Shown: positions 19,250-27,380 of the stretch, piece by piece
Layout: every line of letters starts with the position of its first letter
Position numbering within the stretch: position 1 is the stretch's first letter
Assembly: GCF_900130035.1 (NCBI RefSeq)
Contig: NZ_FQXQ01000003.1
Coordinates: 62,001 to 126,000 of the forward strand
Length of the DNA: 64,000 nt
Direction of reading: 5' to 3'
DNA from: Wenyingzhuangia marina
GTDB taxonomy: Bacteria; Bacteroidota; Bacteroidia; Flavobacteriales; Flavobacteriaceae
The notes under the pieces: model-generated
What the model saw: the letters and a program-made list of their open reading frames with translations, nothing else
Told to the model about the DNA's origin: nothing
Databases searched by the model: none
Translations under genes and position numbers: made by a program

Positions 19250-19281
19250 AAAAAAGGAAGCTATTTATAGCTTCCTTTTTT
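19250..19281. terminator. Bidirectional terminator, end of prmA-clpS operon
   Basis: Perfect 14-bp arms at 19250-19263 and 19268-19281 (core GGAAGCTA / TAGCTTCC flanked by A6 and T6) with a 4-nt loop. It sits directly after the stop of the minus strand gene at 19283 and can also stop leftover + strand transcription from the tRNA side. Confidence 0.9.
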
Positions 19282-19282
19282 A

Positions 19283-19555
19283 TTAATTATAATCTAAATA
19301 TTGTTGTACCACTTTTCGATGATCGTTGTCATCTAGTTTAAAATCTTCAATCAAGGTATTTAATCCGTTAGGTTTTTGTTTTCCAATATTTTCTTTGGCA
19401 TCGTAGCTTGTAAAATGAATATTATAAACATTCTCTTTTTTTTCTAACACAAGATATAAATCGTCTTTAATCCATGAATAGGCTATGGTATCAAAAAATG
19501 AAGAAAGGTCTTTGCTAAATTCTGAAAAATTGTAGTAATCTAAAAATTGTTCCAT
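19283..19555 (-). CDS. Hypothetical protein, clpS operon
   Basis: 90 aa, acidic, no signal peptide or membrane segment. I do not recognise a family. Visible features are the N-terminal aromatic stretch FLDYYNFSEFSKDLSSFF, a beta-like middle (LYLVLEKKENVYNIHFTSYD) and an acidic C-terminal helix ending in QQYLDYN. It begins one nucleotide after the clpS stop, so it is translated with clpS and probably shares its control. A role linked to protein turnover is possible but only by position. Confidence 0.65.
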   Translation of the reverse strand: MEQFLDYYNFSEFSKDLSSFFDTIAYSWIKDDLYLVLEKKENVYNIHFTSYDAKENIGKQKPNGLNTLIEDFKLDDNDHRKVVQQYLDYN

Positions 19556-19556
19556 A

Positions 19557-19832
19557 TTAATGTATTTCAGCAGATAAGCCTAATTCTAACAATTTAGAAC
19601 ATTTAGGTTTTAATTCTTCGTAACTTCCTGTTTTAACAGCACATTTTCCTTTGTAATGAACCAACATAGTGCATTGTTCAGCCTGAATTGGATCGTGTTC
19701 ACAAACATCTATCAAGGCATCAATCACAAAATCAAATGAGTTTACATCATCGTTATACAAAACAATTTCATATTCCTTGATTAATTGTTCAAGGACATCT
19801 ATACTTTCTAAGGTTTTTTCTATTGTGTTCAT
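19557..19832 (-). CDS. clpS: ClpS, N-end rule adaptor of the Clp protease
   Basis: Cytosolic adaptor that binds proteins with a destabilising N-terminal residue and hands them to ClpA/ClpC-ClpP. 91 aa, the usual family length. The ClpS core is clear: YEIVLYNDDVNSFDFVIDAL (residues about 21-40; the NDD segment forms part of the N-degron pocket), followed by AEQCTMLVHYKGKCAVKTGSY containing the conserved H..G.....G. Lies 20 nt downstream of prmA and 1 nt before a small unknown gene, forming a three-gene minus strand operon. Confidence 0.93.
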   Translation of the reverse strand: MNTIEKTLESIDVLEQLIKEYEIVLYNDDVNSFDFVIDALIDVCEHDPIQAEQCTMLVHYKGKCAVKTGSYEELKPKCSKLLELGLSAEIH

Positions 19833-19852
19833 AATCAGTGCAAAATTAAGAA

Positions 19853-20680
19853 TTATTTATCTAATTGTAAACCAACCCAGTTGTTTTTAGTATAAGTTTT
19901 TTGAATAGTTAATCCTAAGTCTTTGGTTCTTTCTTCAAGAAAAGGAATGTCTTGTGTGTAAAACCCACTTAGCAGCAATTTACCTCCGTTGTTTAAACAC
20001 TTATTATAAGTTTCCATATCATTCAACAAAATGTTTCTGTTGATGTTGGCAATAATCACATCGTATTTTTGATCCACCAACATAGAGGCATCTCCTTGGT
20101 AGGCACTAATATGTTTACAGTTGTTTTTCTCAACATTTTCTTCAGTATTGATAAAACACCATTCATCAATATCAATAGCATCAATAGGATGCGCTCCTTT
20201 CATTTCAGCAAAAATGGCTAAAATTCCAGTTCCAGTTCCCATGTCTAAAACACTCTTATTTGTTAGATCTAATTCTAACAAATGTTTAATCATTAAATGA
20301 GTAGTTTCATGATGACCGGTACCAAAACTCATTTTAGGTTCTATCACAATTTCATACTCCATTCCTGTTTTTTCGTGAAAAGGAGCAATTACACTTACTT
20401 TGTTATCAACATGAATAGGTTCAAAATTCTTTTCCCATTCCAAATTCCAGTTTACTTGTTCAATTTCTTGATAAGTATAGGAAATGTCAAACTCTTCAGA
20501 TTGTAATGCAAAAACATCATCTAAAATATCTTCATTCCAATCTTGTGTTTGTATATAAGCTTCTAACCCTGTGTTTGTTTCTTCAAAACTTTCAAAACCT
20601 AATTCACCCAATTCTGCAATTAAAATTTCAGTAGCGGGTTGTAGTGGTGTAATAGTAAAAGTGTAACCTGTGTAATTCAT
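19853..20680 (-). CDS. prmA: Ribosomal protein L11 methyltransferase
   Basis: SAM-dependent enzyme that trimethylates ribosomal protein L11 on lysines and the N-terminus. 275 aa. N-terminal substrate-recognition domain (about 1-105), then a class I methyltransferase fold: PKMSFGTGHHETT (conserved PrmA loop), DMGTGTGILAIFAEMKGA (motif I, SAM binding), IDAIDIDEW (motif II region) and DVIIANINRNILL (catalytic N-I-N-R motif). First gene of the prmA-clpS operon. In related genomes the tpiA gene normally lies close upstream; here the Gabija island separates them. Confidence 0.93.
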   Translation of the reverse strand: MNYTGYTFTITPLQPATEILIAELGELGFESFEETNTGLEAYIQTQDWNEDILDDVFALQSEEFDISYTYQEIEQVNWNLEWEKNFEPIHVDNKVSVIAPFHEKTGMEYEIVIEPKMSFGTGHHETTHLMIKHLLELDLTNKSVLDMGTGTGILAIFAEMKGAHPIDAIDIDEWCFINTEENVEKNNCKHISAYQGDASMLVDQKYDVIIANINRNILLNDMETYNKCLNNGGKLLLSGFYTQDIPFLEERTKDLGLTIQKTYTKNNWVGLQLDK

Positions 20681-20702
20681 TTTTATGTGATATTTCTGGG
20701 TA

Positions 20703-20710
20703 CAAAAATA
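20703..20710 (-). promoter_or_regulatory. Candidate prmA -7 element
   Basis: TATTTTTG on the minus strand matches TAnnTTTG exactly, 23 nt before the prmA start. It overlaps the outer arm and T run of the relic tpiA hairpin (20707-20736), so in the ancestral arrangement terminator and promoter would have been interleaved. No clear -33. Confidence 0.4.
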
Positions 20711-20736
20711 GCTAAAAGCAAAAGCTTTTAGCTATT
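20707..20736 (-). terminator. Relic terminator of the ancestral tpiA tail
   Basis: Perfect 13-bp hairpin (arms 20707-20719 and 20724-20736, loop AAAA) followed on the minus strand by a short T run. It lies 23 nt after the relic tpiA stop codon, the same arrangement as the terminator after the intact tpiA gene. Confidence 0.75.
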
Positions 20737-20794
20737 AAAGAATATATTTTGTTGTTTTCTTAGATGGCTTTCACCACAGCAGCAAAATAAACAG
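20711..20794. repeat. Left direct repeat (tpiA tail plus terminator), diverged
   Basis: 84 nt that align in the same orientation with 24976-25059. Matching blocks: 19 of 22 nt over the GCTAAAAGCAAA hairpin part, an 8-nt TTGTTTTC, and 29 of 35 nt over the tpiA C-terminal codons including an identical 14-nt CACAGCAGCAAAAT. The middle has small length differences. Homology stops at 20794. Confidence 0.85.
20760..20786 (-). pseudogene. tpiA: Relic 3' end of tpiA
   Basis: On the minus strand this reads FAAVVKAI and a stop, against FAAVIKAI and a stop for the intact tpiA at 25025. The differences are mostly third-position or conservative, so it is a diverged homologous tail rather than chance. Upstream of it the frame no longer resembles triose-phosphate isomerase. 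Interpreted as the original gene end displaced by insertion of the Gabija island. Confidence 0.8.
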
Positions 20795-20868
20795 TAAATA
20801 AATTAATAAAGAACTATATTGTATAACAAAAAAGTATCTGATAGTTTATTCTATTAGACTTAAATAAG

Positions 20869-22944
20869 ATGTCTATGAAAATTAATAAAATCAAAATTGA
20901 AAACTTTAGACTTTTAAAACAGTTTTCAATTGATTTAGAGGATAAGCTTTCTTTAGTAATTGGTAAAAATAATACAGGTAAAACATCTTTGTTATCTGTT
21001 ATTGAAAAATTTTTAACTGAAAAAAGTAAATTTTCTATAAACGACTTTAATCTAGATGAACAGAAGAGGTTAAAGGATTTAGAGCAAAATAATTCTATTG
21101 AGATCCCCGAAGATTTTATCTTTAGAATTAAACTTCAATTTGAAATCCTGTATGATGATTTAGATAGTTTAAAAAATTTATCAGCACTAATTCTTAATCT
21201 AGAATCAGAAAATGTTGTGGTATTAGGGTTTGAGTATATTTTAAATCCTTTACAGTTTAAATACCTAAAAGCAGATTTTGAAATTTATAAAAAAGAAAAT
21301 TCTAAAAAGAATATTATAGCTTTTCTTAATCTACCAAAAAGCATCAAATATTTTAAAATAGAAGTTAGAGCTCATGAATACTTAAATGAAAATGAATTAG
21401 GTAAGTCTAAAATAATAACGGATAAAAAACTAATATCCAGAATACTTAATATTCAAAGTATTAAAGCGAAAAGAGAAGTTAATAATTCTGATTCAAATAA
21501 GACAGATAAAACGCTTTCTAAGTTATCATCAGATTATTATGAAAGTCTAGAAAATACATTTGAAGAGGAAGATGTTATAAAAGAATTAAATAAAAAGTTA
21601 GAGCATACAGATGAAGAGCTTGATAAAGTATATCCAACGGTTTTTAAGGAAGTTATAGATAAAGTTCAGCTTTTTGGCGGAATGAATGAAGGAGAATCTT
21701 TAATAAAGGTTGTTTCGAGCTTACAAGGAAAAAATATATTAAAAGAGAATACATCTGTTGTGTATGAATATGCTAAAACGTTTCTTCCAGAAGATTATAA
21801 TGGTTTGGGCTATTTAAATCTTTTTTCTATAATTTTTGATTTGGAAATTCGATTTAGAGAGTTTCGTAAAGAACGAGAACTTAAAGATGACCAAATACCT
21901 GCTGATATAAATATTCTATTTATAGAAGAACCAGAAGCACATACGCACCCACAAATGCAGCATGTATTTATAAAAAAAATAACAGAGATTTTAGATAAAG
22001 AAAAACGGGGATTAGATATTAATGGTAATCTGGATGGTAAAAAGACTAAATTCAATTTACAGAGTATTGTAACTACGCATTCTTCACATATCGTAGCTGA
22101 AAGTGATTTTGATGATATAAAGTATTTCCACAAGAAAAGTAATAAAGTTGATTCTAAAAACCTAAAAGATTTACAGGCTAATTATGATATTAATACAAGT
22201 CAATATCAATTTTTAAAACAATATTTAACTTTAAATAGGGCTGAATTGTTTTTTGCAGATAAAGCTATCTTGATAGAAGGTGATACGGAGCGGATTTTAC
22301 TACCAGCAATGATGAGTAAGTTAGATATAGAGAATCAATTTGATTTACCATTATTGTCTCAGAATATTTCAATTATAGAAGTCGGAGCTTATGCTCATAT
22401 ATTTGAAGAATTTATTGCTTTTATAGGTGTTAAGTTTCTTTTAATTACTGATATTGATACATTTAAGTTGGTACTTACTGGTGAGAAAAACAAAGATGGT
22501 AAAGATAAAACTAAAGAGGAACCTTGTTCTCCTGTTGATGTAGATGTTGCAGGAATAAGTAATGCCTCATTAAACCATTTTACAAAAAAAGATTTTAAAG
22601 AATTAATTAGTTCTACCAAAAATATTATAATAAAAGAGAATAATTTATGTGTTGCTTTTCAGCATAAAGAAGAAGACTATCATGCAAGGAGTTTTGAGGA
22701 TTCTTTTATTCATGTTAATGAGAAATTTCTCAAAAAGAATAAAGATAATTGCAAAGGATTAAAAAATAAAAAAGATTTTGATTTAGTAGGAGAAGATAAA
22801 AAAATAGCATATGAACTTGCTGAAAAATGTATTATTAAGAAAACTCATTTTGCTTTGGATATTGTTTATCACAGTGATAATAAATATAGTAATTGGAATA
22901 TTCCATCATATATAAAAGAAGGATTACTATGGCTTCAGAAGTAG
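20869..22944 (+). CDS. gajA: GajA-like OLD-family ATPase/TOPRIM endonuclease
   Basis: Nuclease subunit of a Gabija-type antiphage system. 691 aa, longer than the roughly 580 aa described for the Bacillus protein. ATPase: Walker A GKNNTGKTS (32-40), ABC-like signature region NGLGYLNLFS (311-320), Walker B ILFIEEPEAHTHP (349-361), His switch TTHSSH (402-407). TOPRIM: ADKAILIEGDTER with Glu470, and LITDIDT with Asp528 and Asp530, the metal ligands of this nuclease fold. Class 2 OLD proteins are defined by a neighbouring UvrD-like helicase, present here with a 16-nt overlap. An inserted variable part lies between residues 205 and 260. Family function (DNA cleavage released when nucleotide pools fall) is known; phage specificity is not. 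Confidence 0.82.
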   Translation: MSMKINKIKIENFRLLKQFSIDLEDKLSLVIGKNNTGKTSLLSVIEKFLTEKSKFSINDFNLDEQKRLKDLEQNNSIEIPEDFIFRIKLQFEILYDDLDSLKNLSALILNLESENVVVLGFEYILNPLQFKYLKADFEIYKKENSKKNIIAFLNLPKSIKYFKIEVRAHEYLNENELGKSKIITDKKLISRILNIQSIKAKREVNNSDSNKTDKTLSKLSSDYYESLENTFEEEDVIKELNKKLEHTDEELDKVYPTVFKEVIDKVQLFGGMNEGESLIKVVSSLQGKNILKENTSVVYEYAKTFLPEDYNGLGYLNLFSIIFDLEIRFREFRKERELKDDQIPADINILFIEEPEAHTHPQMQHVFIKKITEILDKEKRGLDINGNLDGKKTKFNLQSIVTTHSSHIVAESDFDDIKYFHKKSNKVDSKNLKDLQANYDINTSQYQFLKQYLTLNRAELFFADKAILIEGDTERILLPAMMSKLDIENQFDLPLLSQNISIIEVGAYAHIFEEFIAFIGVKFLLITDIDTFKLVLTGEKNKDGKDKTKEEPCSPVDVDVAGISNASLNHFTKKDFKELISSTKNIIIKENNLCVAFQHKEEDYHARSFEDSFIHVNEKFLKKNKDNCKGLKNKKDFDLVGEDKKIAYELAEKCIIKKTHFALDIVYHSDNKYSNWNIPSYIKEGLLWLQK

Positions 22945-24944
22945 ACAAGATTATAGAAACGATGGAAGAAGGAAACCACTTTTTACTATGTGGTGGTGCT
23001 GGTAGTGGAAAAACGCATACTTTAATAGAGCTTATTCAACGAATAAATGAGGAGAATCCAAAAGCAAAAATAGCATGTATAACATACACAAATGTTGCTG
23101 CCGATGAAATTTCTGAAAGAGCAAATTCATTTTCTTTAAAAGCAAGTACAATTCATGATTTTCTTTGGGATAATATAAAAGCTTTTCAAGCAAATTTAAG
23201 AAAAGGAATTATTGAGTTAAATACTAACATAGCAGAAGAGGACTTATTAGACGATGTTGAAATTCAATATAGAGAATATGTTAGCTTAAAAAAAGGTGTT
23301 ATTTCACATAGTGATGTTATAAAGTTAACAAAATACATTTTTGAGAAACACCCATTATTATCAAAAATAATAAGTGATAAATTTGATTATATTTTTGTAG
23401 ATGAATATCAGGATACTTCTCAAGAAGTGATAGATATTTTATTTAAGCATCTTAATTCAAAATTTTTTGATTTAAGAATAGGCCTTTTTGGAGATAGTAT
23501 GCAGTCAATTTATGATGGAGTTGGAGAAATAGAAACCGATACTATAACTAATGAAGATTCTAAAAGAAATCTTATAGAAATTACAAAGGTATTAAATAGA
23601 AGAAATCCTCAGTCTATAATTGATTTAGCTAATAAATTAAGAAATGATGAGTTAAAACAAAAACCTTCAATATATAAAAGAGCTCCTAATGTTAATGAGG
23701 ATGGAACAATAAAAAAAGGGGAGCTTACTTTTCTTTATTCATCATCAACACTTAAAAATATTGATGATGTTAAAAAAAGTAAATATTGTTCTAACTGGGA
23801 TTATAAAAATTATGATGATAAAGGAAAACCTTTTTCTAAAATTCTTTTAATAAAAAATGGATTAATAGCTGAAAAAGCAGGGTTTAATTCTCTCTTTGAA
23901 GTTTATACAAAAGATAAAATAGTAGGAGCAGGTTATATAAAACGTATTAAAGACTTTTTAAAAGAATCTAAAAAAGATTACGATATAGAATCTATTACAT
24001 TTTTAAAACTTTTAGATAAGCTAACTAAAGAATTCAATAAAGAGTTAAACTTTAATAAAGCTATCGATTTAATTAAAGACGAGGAACTAAATTATTGTAC
24101 AATTCAAAAAGCTATTAATTCGGTAAAAAAGTTATATCCAGGAATTGAAAAAATTCTTCCAACAGGTTCTATGTACACTTACATTATTGCTAATAAAGAT
24201 TTATTTAATATTGCTCTTTCAATGCAGTTTAGTGATTTACTAAATATACATTTAAATAAAGATAAACTTGTAGGGAAAAAGAAAAGTAAAAATTCAGACT
24301 CTAATATTAGAAATGATGAGAAAGATATTTTGATTAAATATCTATTCAAAATTCAAGAAATTATAACTTTCTATGAGAATAGAAACATTAATGAATTATT
24401 AAAAAAAGTTGATTATAAAATTGAATTAGGAAAGCATAAGTCTACTTTAAAAGATAAAATGGAGATGTTATGCTCTATGACTAATCTAAAAATCAAAGAT
24501 GTTATAAATTTTGCTGATTCATCGGGACTTTTAAAAATAGATTCAAAAGTTTCTGAATTTATGAGTTCAAAAGCTTACTTGATAGAAAGAATTAATAATG
24601 TCAATTTTTCTGAGATTACTAATCTTTATAATTATATTGAAGGATTGACTCCTTATTCTACTCAACATGGGGTTAAAGGAGATGAATTTGATAATGTATT
24701 AGTAGTTGTAAATAAAGATAAAACTCCGCAGATATCTGTTTGTTATGAATCTCTTTTTGAAAATAAAATAGTTGAAGATAAATATTTTAATAGAACTTTA
24801 AATTTGTTTTATGTTGCTTGTACTAGAGCTAAAGAAAGCTTAGTAGTATTTTATGAAGGAGAATGTTCAACTAAAGTTTTAAGTAAAGCTAAGGAATGGT
24901 TTGGTGATGAAAATGTTATTGATTTAGATAATGGATTAATTTAA
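22929..24944 (+). CDS. gajB: GajB-like UvrD/Rep superfamily helicase
   Basis: Helicase partner of GajA. 671 aa from Met at 22929, which follows an AAGGA ribosome-binding site inside the gajA 3' end; an upstream in-frame ATG at 22893 is less likely. Superfamily 1 motifs are complete: I GGAGSGKTHT (22-31), Ia ITYTNVAADE, II FVDEYQDT (156-163), III GLFGDSMQSIYDG, IV LNRRNPQSI, V TQHGVKGDEFDNV, VI YVACTRAKESL near the C-terminus. Longer than the roughly 500-aa Bacillus GajB owing to a Lys/Asn-rich stretch of about 300 residues between motifs IV and V. Known role: senses DNA ends or gaps and activates GajA. Confidence 0.82.
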   Translation: MASEVDKIIETMEEGNHFLLCGGAGSGKTHTLIELIQRINEENPKAKIACITYTNVAADEISERANSFSLKASTIHDFLWDNIKAFQANLRKGIIELNTNIAEEDLLDDVEIQYREYVSLKKGVISHSDVIKLTKYIFEKHPLLSKIISDKFDYIFVDEYQDTSQEVIDILFKHLNSKFFDLRIGLFGDSMQSIYDGVGEIETDTITNEDSKRNLIEITKVLNRRNPQSIIDLANKLRNDELKQKPSIYKRAPNVNEDGTIKKGELTFLYSSSTLKNIDDVKKSKYCSNWDYKNYDDKGKPFSKILLIKNGLIAEKAGFNSLFEVYTKDKIVGAGYIKRIKDFLKESKKDYDIESITFLKLLDKLTKEFNKELNFNKAIDLIKDEELNYCTIQKAINSVKKLYPGIEKILPTGSMYTYIIANKDLFNIALSMQFSDLLNIHLNKDKLVGKKKSKNSDSNIRNDEKDILIKYLFKIQEIITFYENRNINELLKKVDYKIELGKHKSTLKDKMEMLCSMTNLKIKDVINFADSSGLLKIDSKVSEFMSSKAYLIERINNVNFSEITNLYNYIEGLTPYSTQHGVKGDEFDNVLVVVNKDKTPQISVCYESLFENKIVEDKYFNRTLNLFYVACTRAKESLVVFYEGECSTKVLSKAKEWFGDENVIDLDNGLI

Positions 24945-24967
24945 TAATGAGCTAGCTATTAAAAAAC

Positions 24968-25005
24968 AAAACCCCGCTAAAAGCAAATGCTCTCAGCGGG
25001 GTTTT
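24968..25005. terminator. Bidirectional terminator, gajB / tpiA
   Basis: Arms 24968-24978 and 24995-25005 (AAAACCCCGCT / AGCGGGGTTTT, 11 bp), with a small inner stem in the loop. On the minus strand the stem is followed by a T-rich run and serves tpiA; on the + strand it serves gajB. Confidence 0.9.
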
Positions 25006-25059
25006 ATATATTATTGTTTTCTTCTTAGATTGCCTTGATCACAGCAGCAAAATCAGCAG
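24976..25059. repeat. Right direct repeat (intact tpiA tail plus terminator)
   Basis: Partner of 20711-20794. Contains the last codons of the intact tpiA (25025-25059) and the inner part of its terminator. Compared with the left copy it has an extra TTC before the stop codon and an added GC-rich outer stem in the hairpin. Confidence 0.85.
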
Positions 25060-25783
25060 CTACCAAGGAAGCTCCACCAATTAAACCACCATCAACATCT
25101 GGCTTAGAGAAAATTTCTTCAGCGTTAGATGGTTTACAAGAACCTCCATATAGAATAGATACGTTTTCAGCAACTTCAGCTCCATATTTATCAGCAACAA
25201 ATCCACGGATAAAAGCATGCATTTCTTGTGCTTGCTCTGCAGAAGCAGTTAATCCTGTTCCAATTGCCCAAACTGGTTCGTAAGCCAATACAATGTTGGA
25301 CCATGCAGCAGCATCTAAATGAAATAAAGCTCCAGAAATTTGTTCTGCAACTACTTTTTCTTGAATGTTAGCTTCTCTTTCTTCTTTAACTTCACCAAAA
25401 CAGTAAATTACTTCTAAACCGTTTGCCAAAGCAGCATCAGTCTTTTTAGCTAATAATGCTTCGTCTTCACCAAAGTATTCTCTTCTTTCAGAGTGTCCTA
25501 AGATTACAGATTTAATTCCAACGCTAGTTAACATATCTGCAGAAATTTCTCCTGTATATGCTCCGCTAGCCTCTTGGTGCATGTTTTGAGCAGCAACTTC
25601 TACAGCAGAACCTTCAGTAGCTGCTAATACAGTAGTTAAGTTTACAAATGTAGGTGAAACAATAACTCTTGTGTTGTCTAAAGAAACACCATTTAATTCG
25701 CTTACTAATCCTTCTGCTAAAGCTTTAGACTCGGCAACGTTTTTGTTCATTTTCCAGTTACCTGCTACAATTTTACTTCTCAT
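25025..25783 (-). CDS. tpiA: Triose-phosphate isomerase
   Basis: Cytosolic glycolytic enzyme interconverting dihydroxyacetone phosphate and glyceraldehyde 3-phosphate. 252 aa, normal length. Catalytic elements: NWKMNK with Lys12, ILGHSERREYF with the electrophilic His96, AYEPVWAIGTG with the catalytic Glu, and the phosphate-binding YGGS and GGLIGGAS loops. 11 nt downstream of the TlpA-like gene, so likely co-transcribed with it and the permease. Its last codons form one of the repeats flanking the Gabija island and may be foreign in origin. Confidence 0.97.
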   Translation of the reverse strand: MRSKIVAGNWKMNKNVAESKALAEGLVSELNGVSLDNTRVIVSPTFVNLTTVLAATEGSAVEVAAQNMHQEASGAYTGEISADMLTSVGIKSVILGHSERREYFGEDEALLAKKTDAALANGLEVIYCFGEVKEEREANIQEKVVAEQISGALFHLDAAAWSNIVLAYEPVWAIGTGLTASAEQAQEMHAFIRGFVADKYGAEVAENVSILYGGSCKPSNAEEIFSKPDVDGGLIGGASLVAADFAAVIKAI

Positions 25784-25794
25784 TTTATATAAAT

Positions 25795-26283
25795 TTAGTT
25801 TTCTAATACGTTTGTTATTCTAGAATCATCTGCCTCAATAGCTCTGTAAATAAGGACTTTTCCAGTTTCATCAATTACAATGTATCTTGGAATCCAATCA
25901 AGGTCTATGTTTTTAGCAAAAATACTCTTCCATCCGCCTTCTACATAGTAATGATCTCCTTTTATACTAAAACGATTGATACCCTTTTTCCAATCGGTTT
26001 GATTCTTGTCCAAAGATATAAATACATAGTTAGCATTTGGGTGTTTTTCTTGAAGTTTTTTAAGTTTTGGAAGTCCTTTGATACAGTCGCTACACCAAGA
26101 TGCCCAAACTTCTATAACCGTAATTTTTCCTTGTTGGTTATCTATTAATTGTTGAAAAGTAAGATCATCACCAGACAATGAAACCATTGGAGCAGCTAAT
26201 ACTTCTTTACTAAATGCTGTTTTTTCTTGTGCTTTACAGGCAAAGAATAAAAAGCTAACTAAAATTAAGGTAATTTTTTTCAT
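25795..26283 (-). CDS. TlpA-like thioredoxin-fold lipoprotein
   Basis: Periplasmic thiol-disulfide protein, 162 aa. Lipoprotein signal with Cys16 (LFFAC) right after the hydrophobic stretch. Thioredoxin fold with redox motif WASWCSDCIKGLPKLK (CSDC, residues about 70-73) and the cis-Pro region DWIPRYIVID. Related proteins reduce disulfides during cytochrome maturation or envelope repair; the partner is unknown. Lies 7 nt after the permease gene and 11 nt before tpiA. Confidence 0.88.
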   Translation of the reverse strand: MKKITLILVSFLFFACKAQEKTAFSKEVLAAPMVSLSGDDLTFQQLIDNQQGKITVIEVWASWCSDCIKGLPKLKKLQEKHPNANYVFISLDKNQTDWKKGINRFSIKGDHYYVEGGWKSIFAKNIDLDWIPRYIVIDETGKVLIYRAIEADDSRITNVLEN

Positions 26284-26290
26284 GATATTT

Positions 26291-27361
26291 TTATTTTAAT
26301 TCAACACTTGGGTCTAAAATGCTGTAAGAAATATCTACCAAAATATTTAGGAGGATAAAAAATGCAGCAATGGTTAATATACTTCCTGAGATTACAGGTA
26401 AGTCGGAAGAATTTAGAGCGTTTACAATTTCTTTTCCTAAACCGTTCCAGTTAAAAATATATTCTACAAAAACCGCACCAGCTAATAAAGAAGCAAACCA
26501 ACCTGATAGAGTTGTAATAACAGGATTTAAAGCGTTTTTTAAAGCGTGCTTTTTGATAATAACATACGTAGACAATCCTTTTGATTTTGCAGTTCTAATA
26601 TAATCTTTACTTAAAATATCCAATAAACTATTTCTAGTCAACTGAACAATGACTGCTAAGGGTCTTATTCCTAAAACAATACTTGGTAAAATGGCATTTT
26701 TCCAAACAATTTTGGTTCCTTCACCAAAGTCATCAACTTCCACAATATTACCTGTCATCCCTAAACCAGTGTATTTGTGTAATACAAATCCGAACAACCA
26801 AGCAAATAAAATGGCAGAGAAAAAAGAAGGTAAACTCATTCCCAAAGTACTAATGACCATAATACATTTGTCTAAAAAAGTATTGACTTGCAATGCAGAT
26901 ACAATACCTAATAACAAACCAATTATAAAAGCAATACTAATGGCTGTTACCGCTAATAATAAAGTGTTTGGTAATGTTTCCACTAAAATGCTACTCACTT
27001 CTTTATCATTTTTTTGAAAAGAATTTCTAAGATTTGGAAACTTTAAAACTCCCACAAAATCATTGGTACTTAAGAAGGTAATTCTAGATTTATTCTTAGG
27101 TAAAAAAGAATAATCATTTTGATGAGTACTGTGGAAAGATATAGGAGACAAATCATTTAAATAATTAAAGTACTGTGTGTGTAAAGGTAAATTTAAACCG
27201 TACTTAATTTTAATGTTTTCTAATTGTTCCTGATCTTCTCTTTGATCTAATAACATTCTAGAAGGATCTCCCAATAAATTGAACAAAAAGAAAAGTAGCG
27301 TGGCCACTCCAAATAAGCTGATGAATCCTTTAAAGATGTTTTTAATTAAAAATGAAATCAA
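26291..27361 (-). CDS. Peptide/nickel-type ABC transporter permease (DppB/OppB-like)
   Basis: Inner membrane permease, 356 aa, about six transmembrane helices. N-terminal LFNLLGDPSRMLLDQ and IKIKYGLNLPLHTQY are typical of DppB/OppB; the binding-protein-dependent EAA-like loop is RTAKSKGLSTYVIIKKHALKNALNPVI. A soluble insert of about 70 residues follows the first helix (NYLNDLSPISF to FPNLRNSFQ). No ATPase, second permease or binding-protein gene is nearby, so its partners must be elsewhere. First gene of a permease-tlpA-tpiA run. Confidence 0.9.
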   Translation of the reverse strand: MISFLIKNIFKGFISLFGVATLLFFLFNLLGDPSRMLLDQREDQEQLENIKIKYGLNLPLHTQYFNYLNDLSPISFHSTHQNDYSFLPKNKSRITFLSTNDFVGVLKFPNLRNSFQKNDKEVSSILVETLPNTLLLAVTAISIAFIIGLLLGIVSALQVNTFLDKCIMVISTLGMSLPSFFSAILFAWLFGFVLHKYTGLGMTGNIVEVDDFGEGTKIVWKNAILPSIVLGIRPLAVIVQLTRNSLLDILSKDYIRTAKSKGLSTYVIIKKHALKNALNPVITTLSGWFASLLAGAVFVEYIFNWNGLGKEIVNALNSSDLPVISGSILTIAAFFILLNILVDISYSILDPSVELK

Positions 27362-27380
27362 TGTAATATTGTTTTAATTT

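Larger units (their letters stand above)
20795..24975. mobile_element. Gabija mini-island inserted at the tpiA 3' end
   Basis: About 4.2 kb bracketed by the tpiA-tail repeats and carrying only the two defence genes on the + strand, opposite to tpiA, prmA and clpS. Base composition looks more A/T rich, with very many Lys and Asn codons compared with the flanks. No integrase, transposase or relaxase is present, so it would have to be moved in trans, be a remnant, or have arrived by recombination with a related genome carrying a variant tpiA. Confidence 0.7.

Noticed and set aside
20869-24944. Possible unknown two-gene ATPase/helicase system
   Set aside because: The ATPase-TOPRIM plus UvrD-like helicase pairing with overlap is the known Gabija (class 2 OLD) layout, so it is not a new system; only its insertion context and length are unusual.
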